A program made the translations under genes and the position numbers. This document shows positions 15,852-23,440 of a stretch of DNA of 34,772 nt, piece after piece. Source of the DNA: Microcaldota archaeon (GTDB lineage Archaea; Micrarchaeota; Micrarchaeia; Micrarchaeales; Micrarchaeaceae); NCBI GenBank assembly GCA_021789815.1, contig JAJYIZ010000008.1, positions 1 through 34,772 on the forward strand, read 5' to 3'. Each line of letters begins with the position of its first letter. Position 1 is the first letter of the stretch. The notes below the pieces were generated by a model. The model was not told where the DNA came from. It worked only from the letters and a program-made list of their open reading frames with translations, and did not search any database.

Positions 15852-16117
15852 TGAAGTCTCATTCTAAAAGGAAAAATTCCTTGCAAAGATTCTATCTTAT
15901 ATCACCTAGAGAGAACGCTGATGCCACCTCTCTTGTTGAACGCCTGCTTTCTCTCAAGCCCGTTCAAGAGGTCTTCCTCACTGACGGCGACTTCGGATAT
16001 CTTGTAAGGGCGAAGTTCTCTCGGCAGAATGCACCAAATGATATAGTCGACTACATGGCCAGGAAACTTGACAACAAGTTCGGCAAGGTCGTTAGCTATT
16101 ATCAGTACAGAAAATAG
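15851..16117 (+). CDS. Stand-alone Lrp/AsnC effector-binding (RAM) domain
   Basis: 88 aa. After a basic tail MKSHSKRKNS, the segment RFYLISPRENADATSLVER begins a ferredoxin-like beta-alpha-beta unit, and VQEVFLTDGDFGYLVRAKF carries the Gly-Asp pattern of Lrp effector domains. No helix-turn-helix is present. Such domains can form mixed oligomers with full Lrp proteins and tune them by ligand. The nearby composite Lrp-like protein is a natural partner (inference). Coupled to the 73-aa frame through a TAATG overlap. Confidence 0.7.
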   Translation: MKSHSKRKNSLQRFYLISPRENADATSLVERLLSLKPVQEVFLTDGDFGYLVRAKFSRQNAPNDIVDYMARKLDNKFGKVVSYYQYRK

Positions 16118-16202
16118 CTTCGTTTTCTGCAGTATTCAACCCAGTATTTATATGCTTTATTGCCATTCCTATCGTGTTTAGTTGAAAAGGGTAGACCGCT
16201 CT

Positions 16203-16628
16203 ATGATTGATGGAATACAGTTCGTGCACTGCGCGATTCCAGACCTAGCACTCAAAGATACGGATACAAAGTACAAGCTCAACGAAGGGGTGACCCTGCC
16301 GCATCCAATTGCGGTGAACGCTGCAAGCGAGGAAAGCGCACTTGAACTATCACGCTCCATTTCTGATACCCCTATAGCATTCGATAAGTCAATATTCATC
16401 AACGGGAAGCTTTCATGCAGTCTGAAATCCAGCTATCTTGTTGGCGTGCGTGACGGCGTAGAAGCTGCAAAGGCGATACGCCTTGACAGCAAGGCGATAC
16501 CATGCATGGATGCATCTGAGGCGCAGGACCTTGACATCTGGATTACGCAGCTCAGGATAGCGATGTTCCTTACAAACTCTGCAAACCTTCACGAGTTGGG
16601 CAATGCCCCGATATACAAAATGAAGTGA
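16203..16628 (+). CDS. Unknown conserved-looking protein upstream of IPP isomerase
   Basis: 141 aa from the ATG; a TTG at 16182 would add seven residues and lies about 33 nt from the TATA box TATTTATATG (about 16145-16154), so either start is possible. Mixed alpha/beta; segments PHPIAVNAASEESALEL, YLVGVRDGVEAAKAIRLD and LDIWITQLRIAMFLTNSA suggest a compact soluble domain. I do not recognise the family. Its TGA lies inside the AGTGA Shine-Dalgarno-like core of the IPP isomerase gene, so the two are coupled and a role near isoprenoid synthesis is possible but unproven. Confidence 0.75.
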   Translation: MIDGIQFVHCAIPDLALKDTDTKYKLNEGVTLPHPIAVNAASEESALELSRSISDTPIAFDKSIFINGKLSCSLKSSYLVGVRDGVEAAKAIRLDSKAIPCMDASEAQDLDIWITQLRIAMFLTNSANLHELGNAPIYKMK

Positions 16629-16632
16629 TACA

Positions 16633-17691
16633 ATACCAGATGACACAACAACGCAGGCTAGGAAACTTCAGCACATACAGATAGTGCTTGAGAAGAACAC
16701 TCAGTACAGGGACAAGAAGACCATGCTGGAGCTGGTCGACATAGAGCCTAAAGGAGGTCCAATAAACCAGAAAAATGTTGACACAGAGGCAGATCTTCTT
16801 GGAAGGCCGATCTCTGCGCCCATCTTCATATCCGGTATGACAGGAGGCCATCCAGAAACCCTAGAAATAAACAAGAATATCGCAATGGCTGCTGCCCGCT
16901 TCAACATTCCTATGGGCGTAGGCAGCCAGCGCGCAATGATGGAGAAGGATTCTCTTGCGTACACGTATGACGTCAAGAAGTTCGCCAGGGAGCTGATACT
17001 GATAGGCAACATAGGAGCATCGAAGCTCCTTGTTTATGATGACAAAAGCGTTCAGCGCGCGCTCGACAGGATCGATGCGGATATGCTTGCGATACATACC
17101 AATCCAGGGCAGGAGAGCATACAGCCCGAAGGCGACCTCAACTTCAGGGGCGTAATGAAAAGGATATTCGAGGTCTCAAGGAACATTAAGCAACCAGTCG
17201 TAGTCAAAGAGGTAGGCAACGGAATATCAAAAGAGGTCGCAGCATCGCTCAATGGGCATGTCTATGCCATAGACGTGCAGGGTGCAGGCGGCACAACATG
17301 GATAGGTGTAGAGACCTACAGGAACAAGAGCAGGTACGGAAACGCATTCTGGGACTGGGGAATCCCTACGGCGTTGTCTGTGCTCGAAGCTAAGAGCGCT
17401 TTCAAAGGGCCTGTCTGGTCGAGCGGCGGGATACGTACTCCAAAGGACGTTGTAAAATCAATAGCAATAGGAGCAGAGATCTGCGGCATGGCAAAGCCGA
17501 TAATAAGCAGCGAGAGGAGTGCTGGAAGCGACGGTGTATATCTTTTTCTAAGCAAGCTTATTACGGGCGTCAGGAATGAGATGGCAGACCTGGGATTCTC
17601 TTCCATCAAGGAGCTCAGCAACGCAAAGGTCTCTTTCAGGGAGCCTCTAAACAGCATACTGAAACAGAGAAGAATCCTAAAACAAAAATAA
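16633..17691 (+). CDS. fni: Type 2 isopentenyl-diphosphate isomerase (FMN-dependent), probable AUA start
   Basis: Interconverts IPP and DMAPP using reduced FMN, the isomerase step of archaeal isoprenoid synthesis. Motifs: GMTGG, GIGSQ-type sequence MGVGSQRAM, HTNPGQESIQPEGD with the catalytic Gln and Mg-binding Glu, KEVGNGIS, and FMN-phosphate loop SSGGIRTPKD. The only canonical start is GTG at 16684 (335 aa), but the frame is open and family-like upstream: IPDDTTTQARKLQHIQI aligns with MPDIVNRKVEHVEI of Sulfolobus shibatae IDI-2, including the conserved Arg-Lys...His. No ATG, GTG or TTG occurs there. The codon at the predicted Met is ATA (16633), and AGTGA lies 4 nt before it. I annotate from ATA (352 aa); the family call is certain, the start is not. 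Confidence 0.93.
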   Translation: MPDDTTTQARKLQHIQIVLEKNTQYRDKKTMLELVDIEPKGGPINQKNVDTEADLLGRPISAPIFISGMTGGHPETLEINKNIAMAAARFNIPMGVGSQRAMMEKDSLAYTYDVKKFARELILIGNIGASKLLVYDDKSVQRALDRIDADMLAIHTNPGQESIQPEGDLNFRGVMKRIFEVSRNIKQPVVVKEVGNGISKEVAASLNGHVYAIDVQGAGGTTWIGVETYRNKSRYGNAFWDWGIPTALSVLEAKSAFKGPVWSSGGIRTPKDVVKSIAIGAEICGMAKPIISSERSAGSDGVYLFLSKLITGVRNEMADLGFSSIKELSNAKVSFREPLNSILKQRRILKQK

Positions 17692-17724
17692 TATATATCT
17701 CAAAATCCCAAAGGATTCGATATT

Positions 17725-18225
17725 ATGGTGCATGTAGATCAAGCTATGTTAAATCAGATCTCAAGAGAGGCGCAGCATCTTCAAAGGGAGCTAGAGAAGT
17801 TCACAAGCAGATTCGAACAAACTGGAGAGAAAATAGATGCCCATAAAGAACTGGATCTTAGGTGGAACTTGGGTAGCCACCTAAGGACTATAAGGAATCA
17901 TCCGCAGGAGCAGATGTTGAGCAGGCTTTTCGGAGTCGGTGTTCATTCCCTAACTGGGCTTAGCCAAGAAGAGTTTGCTAAAGTATATGGTGTTGGCGGC
18001 GAACATCAGCATAGGGTTCGTTCCCTGCTTTCTGCGAAGGCGCCAGAGGCTAAAGAGGCTGCTGTATCTGTGCTAGGTATGATGATCGACCAGAACAACG
18101 GAAGGGCTGTAAACCTCTCTGTAGCTGTAGGTTACACCGAGGCCGAGGCAATGGCCTTTGTAAGAGTATCAGCAGATACAGCACAGCAGCCTAGAGGCCC
18201 TGCATCACCTCAGCCACGCTTCTGA
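17725..18225 (+). CDS. Unknown helical protein
   Basis: 166 aa, mostly alpha-helical. It has an N-terminal amphipathic helix region (QISREAQHLQRELEKFTSR), a glycine-containing middle (LFGVGVHSLTGLSQEEFAKVYGVGG) that could be a helix-hairpin-helix-like turn, and a Pro/Gln tail ending SPQPRF. TATA-like AATAATATATAT lies about 33 nt before the ATG and there is no Shine-Dalgarno, so it is probably leaderless and separate from fni. I recognise no family. Confidence 0.7.
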   Translation: MVHVDQAMLNQISREAQHLQRELEKFTSRFEQTGEKIDAHKELDLRWNLGSHLRTIRNHPQEQMLSRLFGVGVHSLTGLSQEEFAKVYGVGGEHQHRVRSLLSAKAPEAKEAAVSVLGMMIDQNNGRAVNLSVAVGYTEAEAMAFVRVSADTAQQPRGPASPQPRF

Positions 18226-18286
18226 TAAGCAGATAGATTGATATTGTCTACTTAACTATTCTGTAAATTATATTGTCAGCTTTTTC

Positions 18287-18335
18287 TTGATATATCAATT
18301 AATATCCAAATTAATCGAAAGCTTTTTATATCTTT
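18287..18335 (+). promoter_or_regulatory. Heat-shock cluster promoter with palindromic operator candidates
   Basis: A perfect 12-bp palindrome TTGATATATCAA (18287-18298) is followed by two ATTAAT half-sites (from 18298 and 18310). Then comes a purine-rich BRE-like CGAAAG and a TATA box TTTTTATAT at about 18323-18331, 33-41 nt before the wHTH start. The palindromes sit just upstream of BRE/TATA, a fitting place for a heat-shock regulator such as the wHTH encoded first in the cluster (inference). Confidence 0.5.
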
Positions 18336-18363
18336 ATCTTCATAATATGAAGGTTGGGGTACT

Positions 18364-18810
18364 ATGCAGAGAATAGAGATCAGAGTGATCGAACGTCCTG
18401 ATGATGACGACCCTGAGAAGATGCTTAGATGGTTCGTTGCAGTCCTGGGCCTTGCAAGCGACCAGAAGTCAGGAATTGAAGAGCAGATACTAAAGGACTT
18501 TGCATATGCTGCAAAGGAGGGCATAGACGGCCTATCAAGCTCAGAACTGAGGTTTGACAAGGAGGTGCCAAGAAGCACTGTAATATACCATCTCAACAGG
18601 TTCATCGATTCAGGAGTGCTTGTCAAGAAGGGGCGCAAGTATCATCTAAGAGCCAACGAAATGGAGAAGGTTGTCCAGGAACTGGAGTATGACATAGAGA
18701 GAGAAATGAGAAGGATGCTCGATACAGCAAAGGAATTCGACAGGCTTTTCACAGCAAGAAGCGGTGAGGTGATAAAATTACCGAGAATGAAGAGACCAAA
18801 GGAGAAGTAG
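18364..18810 (+). CDS. Winged helix-turn-helix regulator heading the grpE-dnaK-dnaJ cluster
   Basis: 148 aa. After an N-terminal strand region (MQRIEIRVIERPDDDD), residues about 55-100 make a winged HTH with recognition segment LSSSELRFDKEVPRSTVIYHL and wing VLVKKGRKYHL. A C-terminal helix (EYDIEREMRRMLDTAKEF) suits dimerisation. Position as the first gene before grpE suggests a heat-shock regulator, analogous in role to archaeal Phr or bacterial HrcA but not shown to be homologous. GGTTGGGGTACT precedes the ATG. An upstream ATG at 18348 hits a stop after nine codons. The last 34 nt overlap the predicted AUU-started grpE. Confidence 0.8.
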   Translation: MQRIEIRVIERPDDDDPEKMLRWFVAVLGLASDQKSGIEEQILKDFAYAAKEGIDGLSSSELRFDKEVPRSTVIYHLNRFIDSGVLVKKGRKYHLRANEMEKVVQELEYDIEREMRRMLDTAKEFDRLFTARSGEVIKLPRMKRPKEK

Positions 18811-19268
18811 AAGAAAAGAAAAATGATGATTACGCCGAACTGAAGGAGCGGATGCTCAGGCTCGCCGCAGAATTCGACAACTACAAGAAAAGAATCAAGT
18901 CTGACATGGAGAAGGCCGAGAACGTCGGCAAGGCAGAGCTTGTGAGGGATATGCTACCGATACTGGACGAGTTTGAACTCGCAATACTTACGATAAACGG
19001 ATCGCAGGACAAGACGTTCACAAAGGGAATAGAGATGGTATACTCAAATCTATTGGACGTACTTGAGCGGGAAGGGCTAGAAGAGCTCAGCACAGACGGA
19101 GTGTTCGATCCATATAAGCATGAGATAGTTGTATCGAAACCGGACGGAAAGAAGAAAGCTGGCACGATACTAGAGGTCATAAAGAAGGGTTATGCTTTCA
19201 AGGGAGTAATGCTGAGGCCCGCCTCAGTGATAATCGCAAAGGAAGAGGACAAAACTGATGCTAAATAA
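18777..19268 (+). CDS. grpE: GrpE nucleotide exchange factor, probable AUU start
   Basis: Exchanges ADP for ATP on DnaK. The core [12 protein letters not shown], the [10 protein letters not shown] helix and the beta domain ending [18 protein letters not shown] are classic GrpE. The first ATG (18852) would give 138 aa and delete most of the N-terminal coiled coil. The frame is open for 25 more codons upstream and reads [18 protein letters not shown] then YAELKER, the acidic tail and helix expected of GrpE. No ATG, GTG or TTG occurs there. Codon 18777 is ATT, preceded by GAGGTGA, a near-perfect Shine-Dalgarno, exactly 4 nt away, as in front of dnaK. I annotate from ATT (163 aa); the start needs N-terminal proof. 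Confidence 0.93.
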   Translation: MTENEETKGEVEEKKNDDYAELKERMLRLAAEFDNYKKRIKSDMEKAENVGKAELVRDMLPILDEFELAILTINGSQDKTFTKGIEMVYSNLLDVLEREGLEELSTDGVFDPYKHEIVVSKPDGKKKAGTILEVIKKGYAFKGVMLRPASVIIAKEEDKTDAK

Positions 19269-19279
19269 TTGGTGAAACA

Positions 19280-21130
19280 ATGGCAAAAATAATCGGAATA
19301 GACCTTGGAACTTCGAACTCAGCGGCGGCCGTTCTGGAAGGCGGCCGCCCTGTGATAATACCGAGCAGCGAAGGAACCTCAATGTACGGGAAGGCCTTCC
19401 CCAGCTTCGTGGCTTTCACGAAGGACGGCCAACGCTTGGTGGGCGAGCCTGCAAGACGTCAGGCTATCGCAAATCCAGATGGAACTGCATTCGCTTTCAA
19501 GAGGAAGATGGGAACAGACTACAAGTACAAGATATTCGGGAAGGAATATTCTCCGCAGGAGCTGTCTGCGATACTCCTTCAAAAAATAAAGAAGGACGCA
19601 GAGGCATTCTTGGGCGAGGAGGTCAAGAAGGCCGTCATTACGGTGCCTGCGTACTTCAACGACAACCAGAGACAGGCTACAAAAGACGCAGGCGAGATAG
19701 CCGGCCTTGAGGTAGTGAGGCTGGTCAACGAACCAACAGCCGCAGCACTGGCATATGGTGTAGACAAATCAAACAGGGAGATGAAGATTATGGTCTACGA
19801 CCTTGGTGGCGGAACACTTGACGTCACAATTATGGATTTCGGCAAGGGTGTCTTCGAAGTTGTCTCCACAAGCGGAGACACTCAGCTTGGCGGCACAGAC
19901 ATGGACAACGCGATAGTTGACATGCTTGTAAAGGAGATAAAGACACAGACAAGCATTGACATAACAAAGGACCACCAGGCAATGCAGAGGCTTAGAGAAG
20001 CAGGAGAGAAAGCGAAGATAGAGCTCTCTACGACACTGAGCAGCGAGATAAACCTGCCGTTCCTTTCAAAGGATGCAAAGGGCAACCCAGTTAACTTCAC
20101 ATACAATTTCACAAGAGCGAAATTGGAAGCACTGGTTGTTCCAATAATAGAAAAATCTGCAAAGTCTGTGATGCAGGCGCTCAAGGACGGAAAACTTGAG
20201 CCGAGCCAGCTTGACAAAGTTATACTTGTGGGGGGCCCTACAAGAATGCCGATAGTGCAGAGGTACGTCGAGCAGCTTCTCGGGAAGAAGGTTGAAAGAG
20301 GAGTAGACCCTATGGAGTGTGTGGCACTTGGTGCAGCAATACAAGCAGGTGTCCTGACCGGTGAAGTGAAGGACATAGTCCTTCTCGACGTTACCCCGCT
20401 ATCGCTATCCATAGAAACCCTTGGAGGAGTGGCAACAAAGCTGATAGAGCGTAACACAACAATACCTGTGAAGAGGTCGCAGATATTCACAACAGCGGAT
20501 GACATGCAGGATCGTGTAGACATACACATAACCCAGGGAGAGCGTGCACTATCGAGAGACAACGTAGACCTTGGAAGGTTCACTCTAACAGGGATACCAC
20601 CTGCGCGTCGTGGAATACCCCAGATAGAGGTGACGTTCGACATAGACTCGAACGGAATACTACATGTCACCGCAAAGGACATCAAGACCGGAAAGTCTCA
20701 GGGCATGGACATAGTTGCTCCGCACAAGATGAGCAAAGACGACATAGAGAAGAAGATGGAAGATGCGAAACAGTTCGAAGAGCAGGACAAGAAAATAATG
20801 GAGCAGGTCGAACTGAAGAACGGTGCAGAGTCACTCATCTACACGACAGAGAGGTCTCTGGAAGAATACAAGGACAAGGTGCCGAAGGACGTGGCAGAGA
20901 AGATAACCAAAGCAAAGGACGAACTATCTGAGGCAGTCAAAAAGGAAGACTACGATGAGATGAAGTCGAAGATGGACGCCCTGAAGAGCGCGCTTGAGGA
21001 GATCGGCGCTGCTATGTACAAAGGTGGAGAGCAAGGCCAGAGTACAGAAGCAGGGCCTGGCCCAGAGTCTGGGGCGGATCAAGGAAGCGATCCAAGCGCA
21101 ACAGACACAGACTTCAAGGTAGAGAAATGA
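19280..21130 (+). CDS. dnaK: Chaperone DnaK (Hsp70)
   Basis: 616 aa Hsp70 with N-terminal ATPase domain ([15 protein letters not shown], phosphate loop 2 [23 protein letters not shown]), the [11 protein letters not shown] linker, the substrate-binding beta domain and a helical lid, ending in an acidic Gly/Ser-rich tail. Shine-Dalgarno GGTGA lies 4 nt before the ATG and 12 nt after the grpE stop. Archaeal DnaK systems are patchy and generally thought to be acquired from bacteria; here the full grpE-dnaK-dnaJ set is together with a regulator. Confidence 0.98.
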   Translation: MAKIIGIDLGTSNSAAAVLEGGRPVIIPSSEGTSMYGKAFPSFVAFTKDGQRLVGEPARRQAIANPDGTAFAFKRKMGTDYKYKIFGKEYSPQELSAILLQKIKKDAEAFLGEEVKKAVITVPAYFNDNQRQATKDAGEIAGLEVVRLVNEPTAAALAYGVDKSNREMKIMVYDLGGGTLDVTIMDFGKGVFEVVSTSGDTQLGGTDMDNAIVDMLVKEIKTQTSIDITKDHQAMQRLREAGEKAKIELSTTLSSEINLPFLSKDAKGNPVNFTYNFTRAKLEALVVPIIEKSAKSVMQALKDGKLEPSQLDKVILVGGPTRMPIVQRYVEQLLGKKVERGVDPMECVALGAAIQAGVLTGEVKDIVLLDVTPLSLSIETLGGVATKLIERNTTIPVKRSQIFTTADDMQDRVDIHITQGERALSRDNVDLGRFTLTGIPPARRGIPQIEVTFDIDSNGILHVTAKDIKTGKSQGMDIVAPHKMSKDDIEKKMEDAKQFEEQDKKIMEQVELKNGAESLIYTTERSLEEYKDKVPKDVAEKITKAKDELSEAVKKEDYDEMKSKMDALKSALEEIGAAMYKGGEQGQSTEAGPGPESGADQGSDPSATDTDFKVEK

Positions 21131-21135
21131 TCTAG

Positions 21136-22251
21136 ATGGATAAGGACTACTACAAGATACTCGGTGTGCAGCATAATGCTAGCCCTGACCAAATAAAGAA
21201 TGCATATAGGGAACTCGCACTGAAATTCCATCCGGATCGCAACAAAGACAAAGGAGCTGAGGAGCACTTCAAACAGGTGAACGAGGCCTATGCTGTCCTG
21301 AGCGATCCAGAAAAGAGGCAGCAGTACGATGCGTACGGACCGGATGCATTCAGCCAGAGGTACACACAAGAAGATATATTCAGGAACTTCAACATCGAAG
21401 ATGTACTCAGGCAGATGGGCTTCCAGTTCGGATTTGGTGGAAATCAAGATTTATTCAGCATGTTTGGCTTTGGGGACCAGGGGGCATCTAGGAACATTGA
21501 CCTCGGCAGCGACATACTCGCCGGAACAGAGGTTACTTTGAGAGAGGCCGCTACCGGAACAGAAAAGAAACTGCATGTAAACCACGTCAAGAGGTGTGAG
21601 ACATGCAGTGGAAGCGGTGGTACCGGCATCACAAAATGCAAGAGATGTGGAGGAAGCGGCCAGGCAAGGACTACAACAAGGACACCATTCGGTGTAATGC
21701 AGGTGGTGACAACATGCCCGGAATGTGGTGGCAGGGGCAAGACCGTTGAGAAGGTCTGCAGAACATGCAAGGGTCATGGAAGGGTGCGCACCGAAGACAA
21801 GATTGATTTCAAGATTCCACAAGGAGTTGACAACGGAACAAGGCTGAGAGTCAAAGGCATGGGTGACTATGGTGCAGATAGAACCGGAGACCTCTATGTC
21901 GATGTTAAGGTATCAAAAGATAAGATATTTACAAGGCAGGGCAACGATCTGCTGCTTGAGCTGCACGTTCCGTTCTATGTTGCTGCTTTGGGAGGAACAA
22001 CAACCGTTGAGACTCTAGATGGAAACGAGCACATAAAGATAGAGCCTGGCACACAGACCGGGGCAAACATCTACCTGAACAACAAGGGGATGCCGAAGTT
22101 CAACGGCAGCGGGCATGGGGACGAGATAGTAAGAATAATAGTCGACACTCCAAAAGGACTGAGTGCAGAGCAGAAAGCCTTGCTCGAGAGGTTTAGCGAG
22201 CTCGATTCTGGCAAGAAACCTGATAGCAAGAAAAAATTCGGAATATTTTGA
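21136..22251 (+). CDS. dnaJ: Chaperone DnaJ (Hsp40, type I)
   Basis: 371 aa. The J domain has HPD at residues 32-34. A short G/F region includes [12 protein letters not shown]. The zinc domain has four CxxCxGxG repeats, [24 protein letters not shown] and CRTCKGHG (Cys 154/157, 168/171, 194/197, 208/211), all intact. The C-terminal substrate domain follows. It stimulates DnaK ATPase and delivers unfolded clients. It starts 5 nt after the dnaK stop, so it is in the same operon. The G/F linker is shorter than in E. coli DnaJ. Confidence 0.98.
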   Translation: MDKDYYKILGVQHNASPDQIKNAYRELALKFHPDRNKDKGAEEHFKQVNEAYAVLSDPEKRQQYDAYGPDAFSQRYTQEDIFRNFNIEDVLRQMGFQFGFGGNQDLFSMFGFGDQGASRNIDLGSDILAGTEVTLREAATGTEKKLHVNHVKRCETCSGSGGTGITKCKRCGGSGQARTTTRTPFGVMQVVTTCPECGGRGKTVEKVCRTCKGHGRVRTEDKIDFKIPQGVDNGTRLRVKGMGDYGADRTGDLYVDVKVSKDKIFTRQGNDLLLELHVPFYVAALGGTTTVETLDGNEHIKIEPGTQTGANIYLNNKGMPKFNGSGHGDEIVRIIVDTPKGLSAEQKALLERFSELDSGKKPDSKKKFGIF

Positions 22252-22260
22252 GGTACTAAG

Positions 22261-22869
22261 ATGAATTATGTATGCCCGATGCATCCGGAAGTACGCTCAG
22301 ACAAGCCTGGACGTTGTTCCAAATGCGGAATGCGCCTTGTACCTGAAAAAGAAAAACAAGAAGCACACCCTGGTATTAAACCAGAGAAGAACAACTACGA
22401 CCGTCTTCTTATAATAATCGGCTTGATATTGCTTGCAACAATTGCGGTAGCGATCAGGGATTTGCAGCATGGCACATTCACGTGGAACGGCACAGTTACC
22501 AACTTTATGGCAGGCTTCTTCCTAGTCTTTTCTGGATTCAAGTTGATGGACATAAGGGGATTTGCTGAAGGTTATTCTACGTATGATCTGCTTGCGAGAA
22601 AATTATTTCAGTACGGGTATATCTATCCATTCATAGAGCTTGCCTTTGGCCTGGCGTTCTTAGCGTCGTTTCAGGTCATGAACGTGACGATTATAGAGAT
22701 TGTGGTTATGGCATTTAGTGGAATCGGAGTTCTAATGAGCATGCTCAAGAAAAAGAAAATTCAGTGCGCATGTCTGGGCACTATAATAAAACTCCCATTA
22801 GGTACAGTAACCCTTGTGGAAGATTTCGGAATGGCAATAATAGGGATTGCACTCCTAGCCCTAATCTAA
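22261..22869 (+). CDS. Heavy-metal-binding domain fused to a MauE/DoxX-like membrane domain
   Basis: 202 aa. Residues 3-28 (YVCPMHPEVRSD, then CSKCGMRLVP) form the small CPMHP...CxxCGM metal-binding motif found in copper/heavy-metal proteins (C5, H8, C19, C22). About five membrane helices follow (roughly 48-66, 82-96, 118-138, 142-162, 183-201). A CAC-LG motif at C169/C171 at the edge of a helix resembles the redox cysteines of MauE/DoxX-type proteins. GAGGTACTAAG precedes the ATG, 9 nt after the dnaJ stop, so it may be co-expressed with the chaperones, perhaps for metal or oxidative stress. Its stop meets the convergent reductase gene. Confidence 0.8.
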   Translation: MNYVCPMHPEVRSDKPGRCSKCGMRLVPEKEKQEAHPGIKPEKNNYDRLLIIIGLILLATIAVAIRDLQHGTFTWNGTVTNFMAGFFLVFSGFKLMDIRGFAEGYSTYDLLARKLFQYGYIYPFIELAFGLAFLASFQVMNVTIIEIVVMAFSGIGVLMSMLKKKKIQCACLGTIIKLPLGTVTLVEDFGMAIIGIALLALI

Positions 22870-22870
22870 T

Positions 22871-23380
22871 CTATTTAACTACCTTATAGCGTAGTTGCAC
22901 AGTGTCTGGAGGCAGCTTCTTCACTCCAAGGAGTTTTAGTTTTGCTTTGAAGAAATCCTCATAAAAGAGCTTTATTCCTGTACCAAAGACAACAGGATCA
23001 ACATCGAGCCATACCTCATCTATGTACTTTGTCTTCATGAAAGATCCGTTGAGCTTTCCACCTCCAGCAACAAGGGCCTTTGCAAACTTCATCTCTTTGA
23101 GGAGTTGCATTGCCTCCGCAGGTGATTTTACATATGATAGGTTATTGCTGCTTTCTGCTGGTGAGAAGTTTGATACTACAATCACATAGGGATTGCCTAT
23201 CTTTCTGAACTTATTGACCCTTTTCATTATCTGATAGGTGCGTCTGCCTATGACTATTGCTTTGAACTGTTTTGCATTCTTGCGATAATTTTTCCAAGCA
23301 GCAGATGTCCACGGCGTTTCATCTGTTTCTGAAGCTATGTAGCCATTTATTGTCTGTGTCGCGTACAGTACAAGTCTCAT
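22871..23380 (-). CDS. Dihydrofolate reductase-fold (RibD C-terminal-like) reductase
   Basis: 169 aa. N-terminal LVLYATQTINGYIAS, nucleotide-binding VIGRRTYQIM, VAGGGKLNGSFMK and C-terminal DPVVFGTGIKLF are the pattern of the DHFR/RibD-C family of NADPH-dependent reductases. True FolA motifs are missing, so substrate may be a pterin or a riboflavin precursor. The SHMT and ThyX genes elsewhere in the window make folate metabolism possible. GGCGG sits 4 nt before the ATG. Confidence 0.88.
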   Translation of the reverse strand: MRLVLYATQTINGYIASETDETPWTSAAWKNYRKNAKQFKAIVIGRRTYQIMKRVNKFRKIGNPYVIVVSNFSPAESSNNLSYVKSPAEAMQLLKEMKFAKALVAGGGKLNGSFMKTKYIDEVWLDVDPVVFGTGIKLFYEDFFKAKLKLLGVKKLPPDTVQLRYKVVK

Positions 23381-23440
23381 TAATCCGCCCTAAGCCTCTC
23401 AACACCAAGCAATTTAAGGGTTGTGCAAAGATTAGGTTGC

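Noticed and set aside
19882-20685. Long minus-strand frame of 267 codons inside dnaK
   Set aside because: Antisense shadow of a strongly conserved gene; its Ser/Thr/Arg-rich translation has no protein-like pattern.
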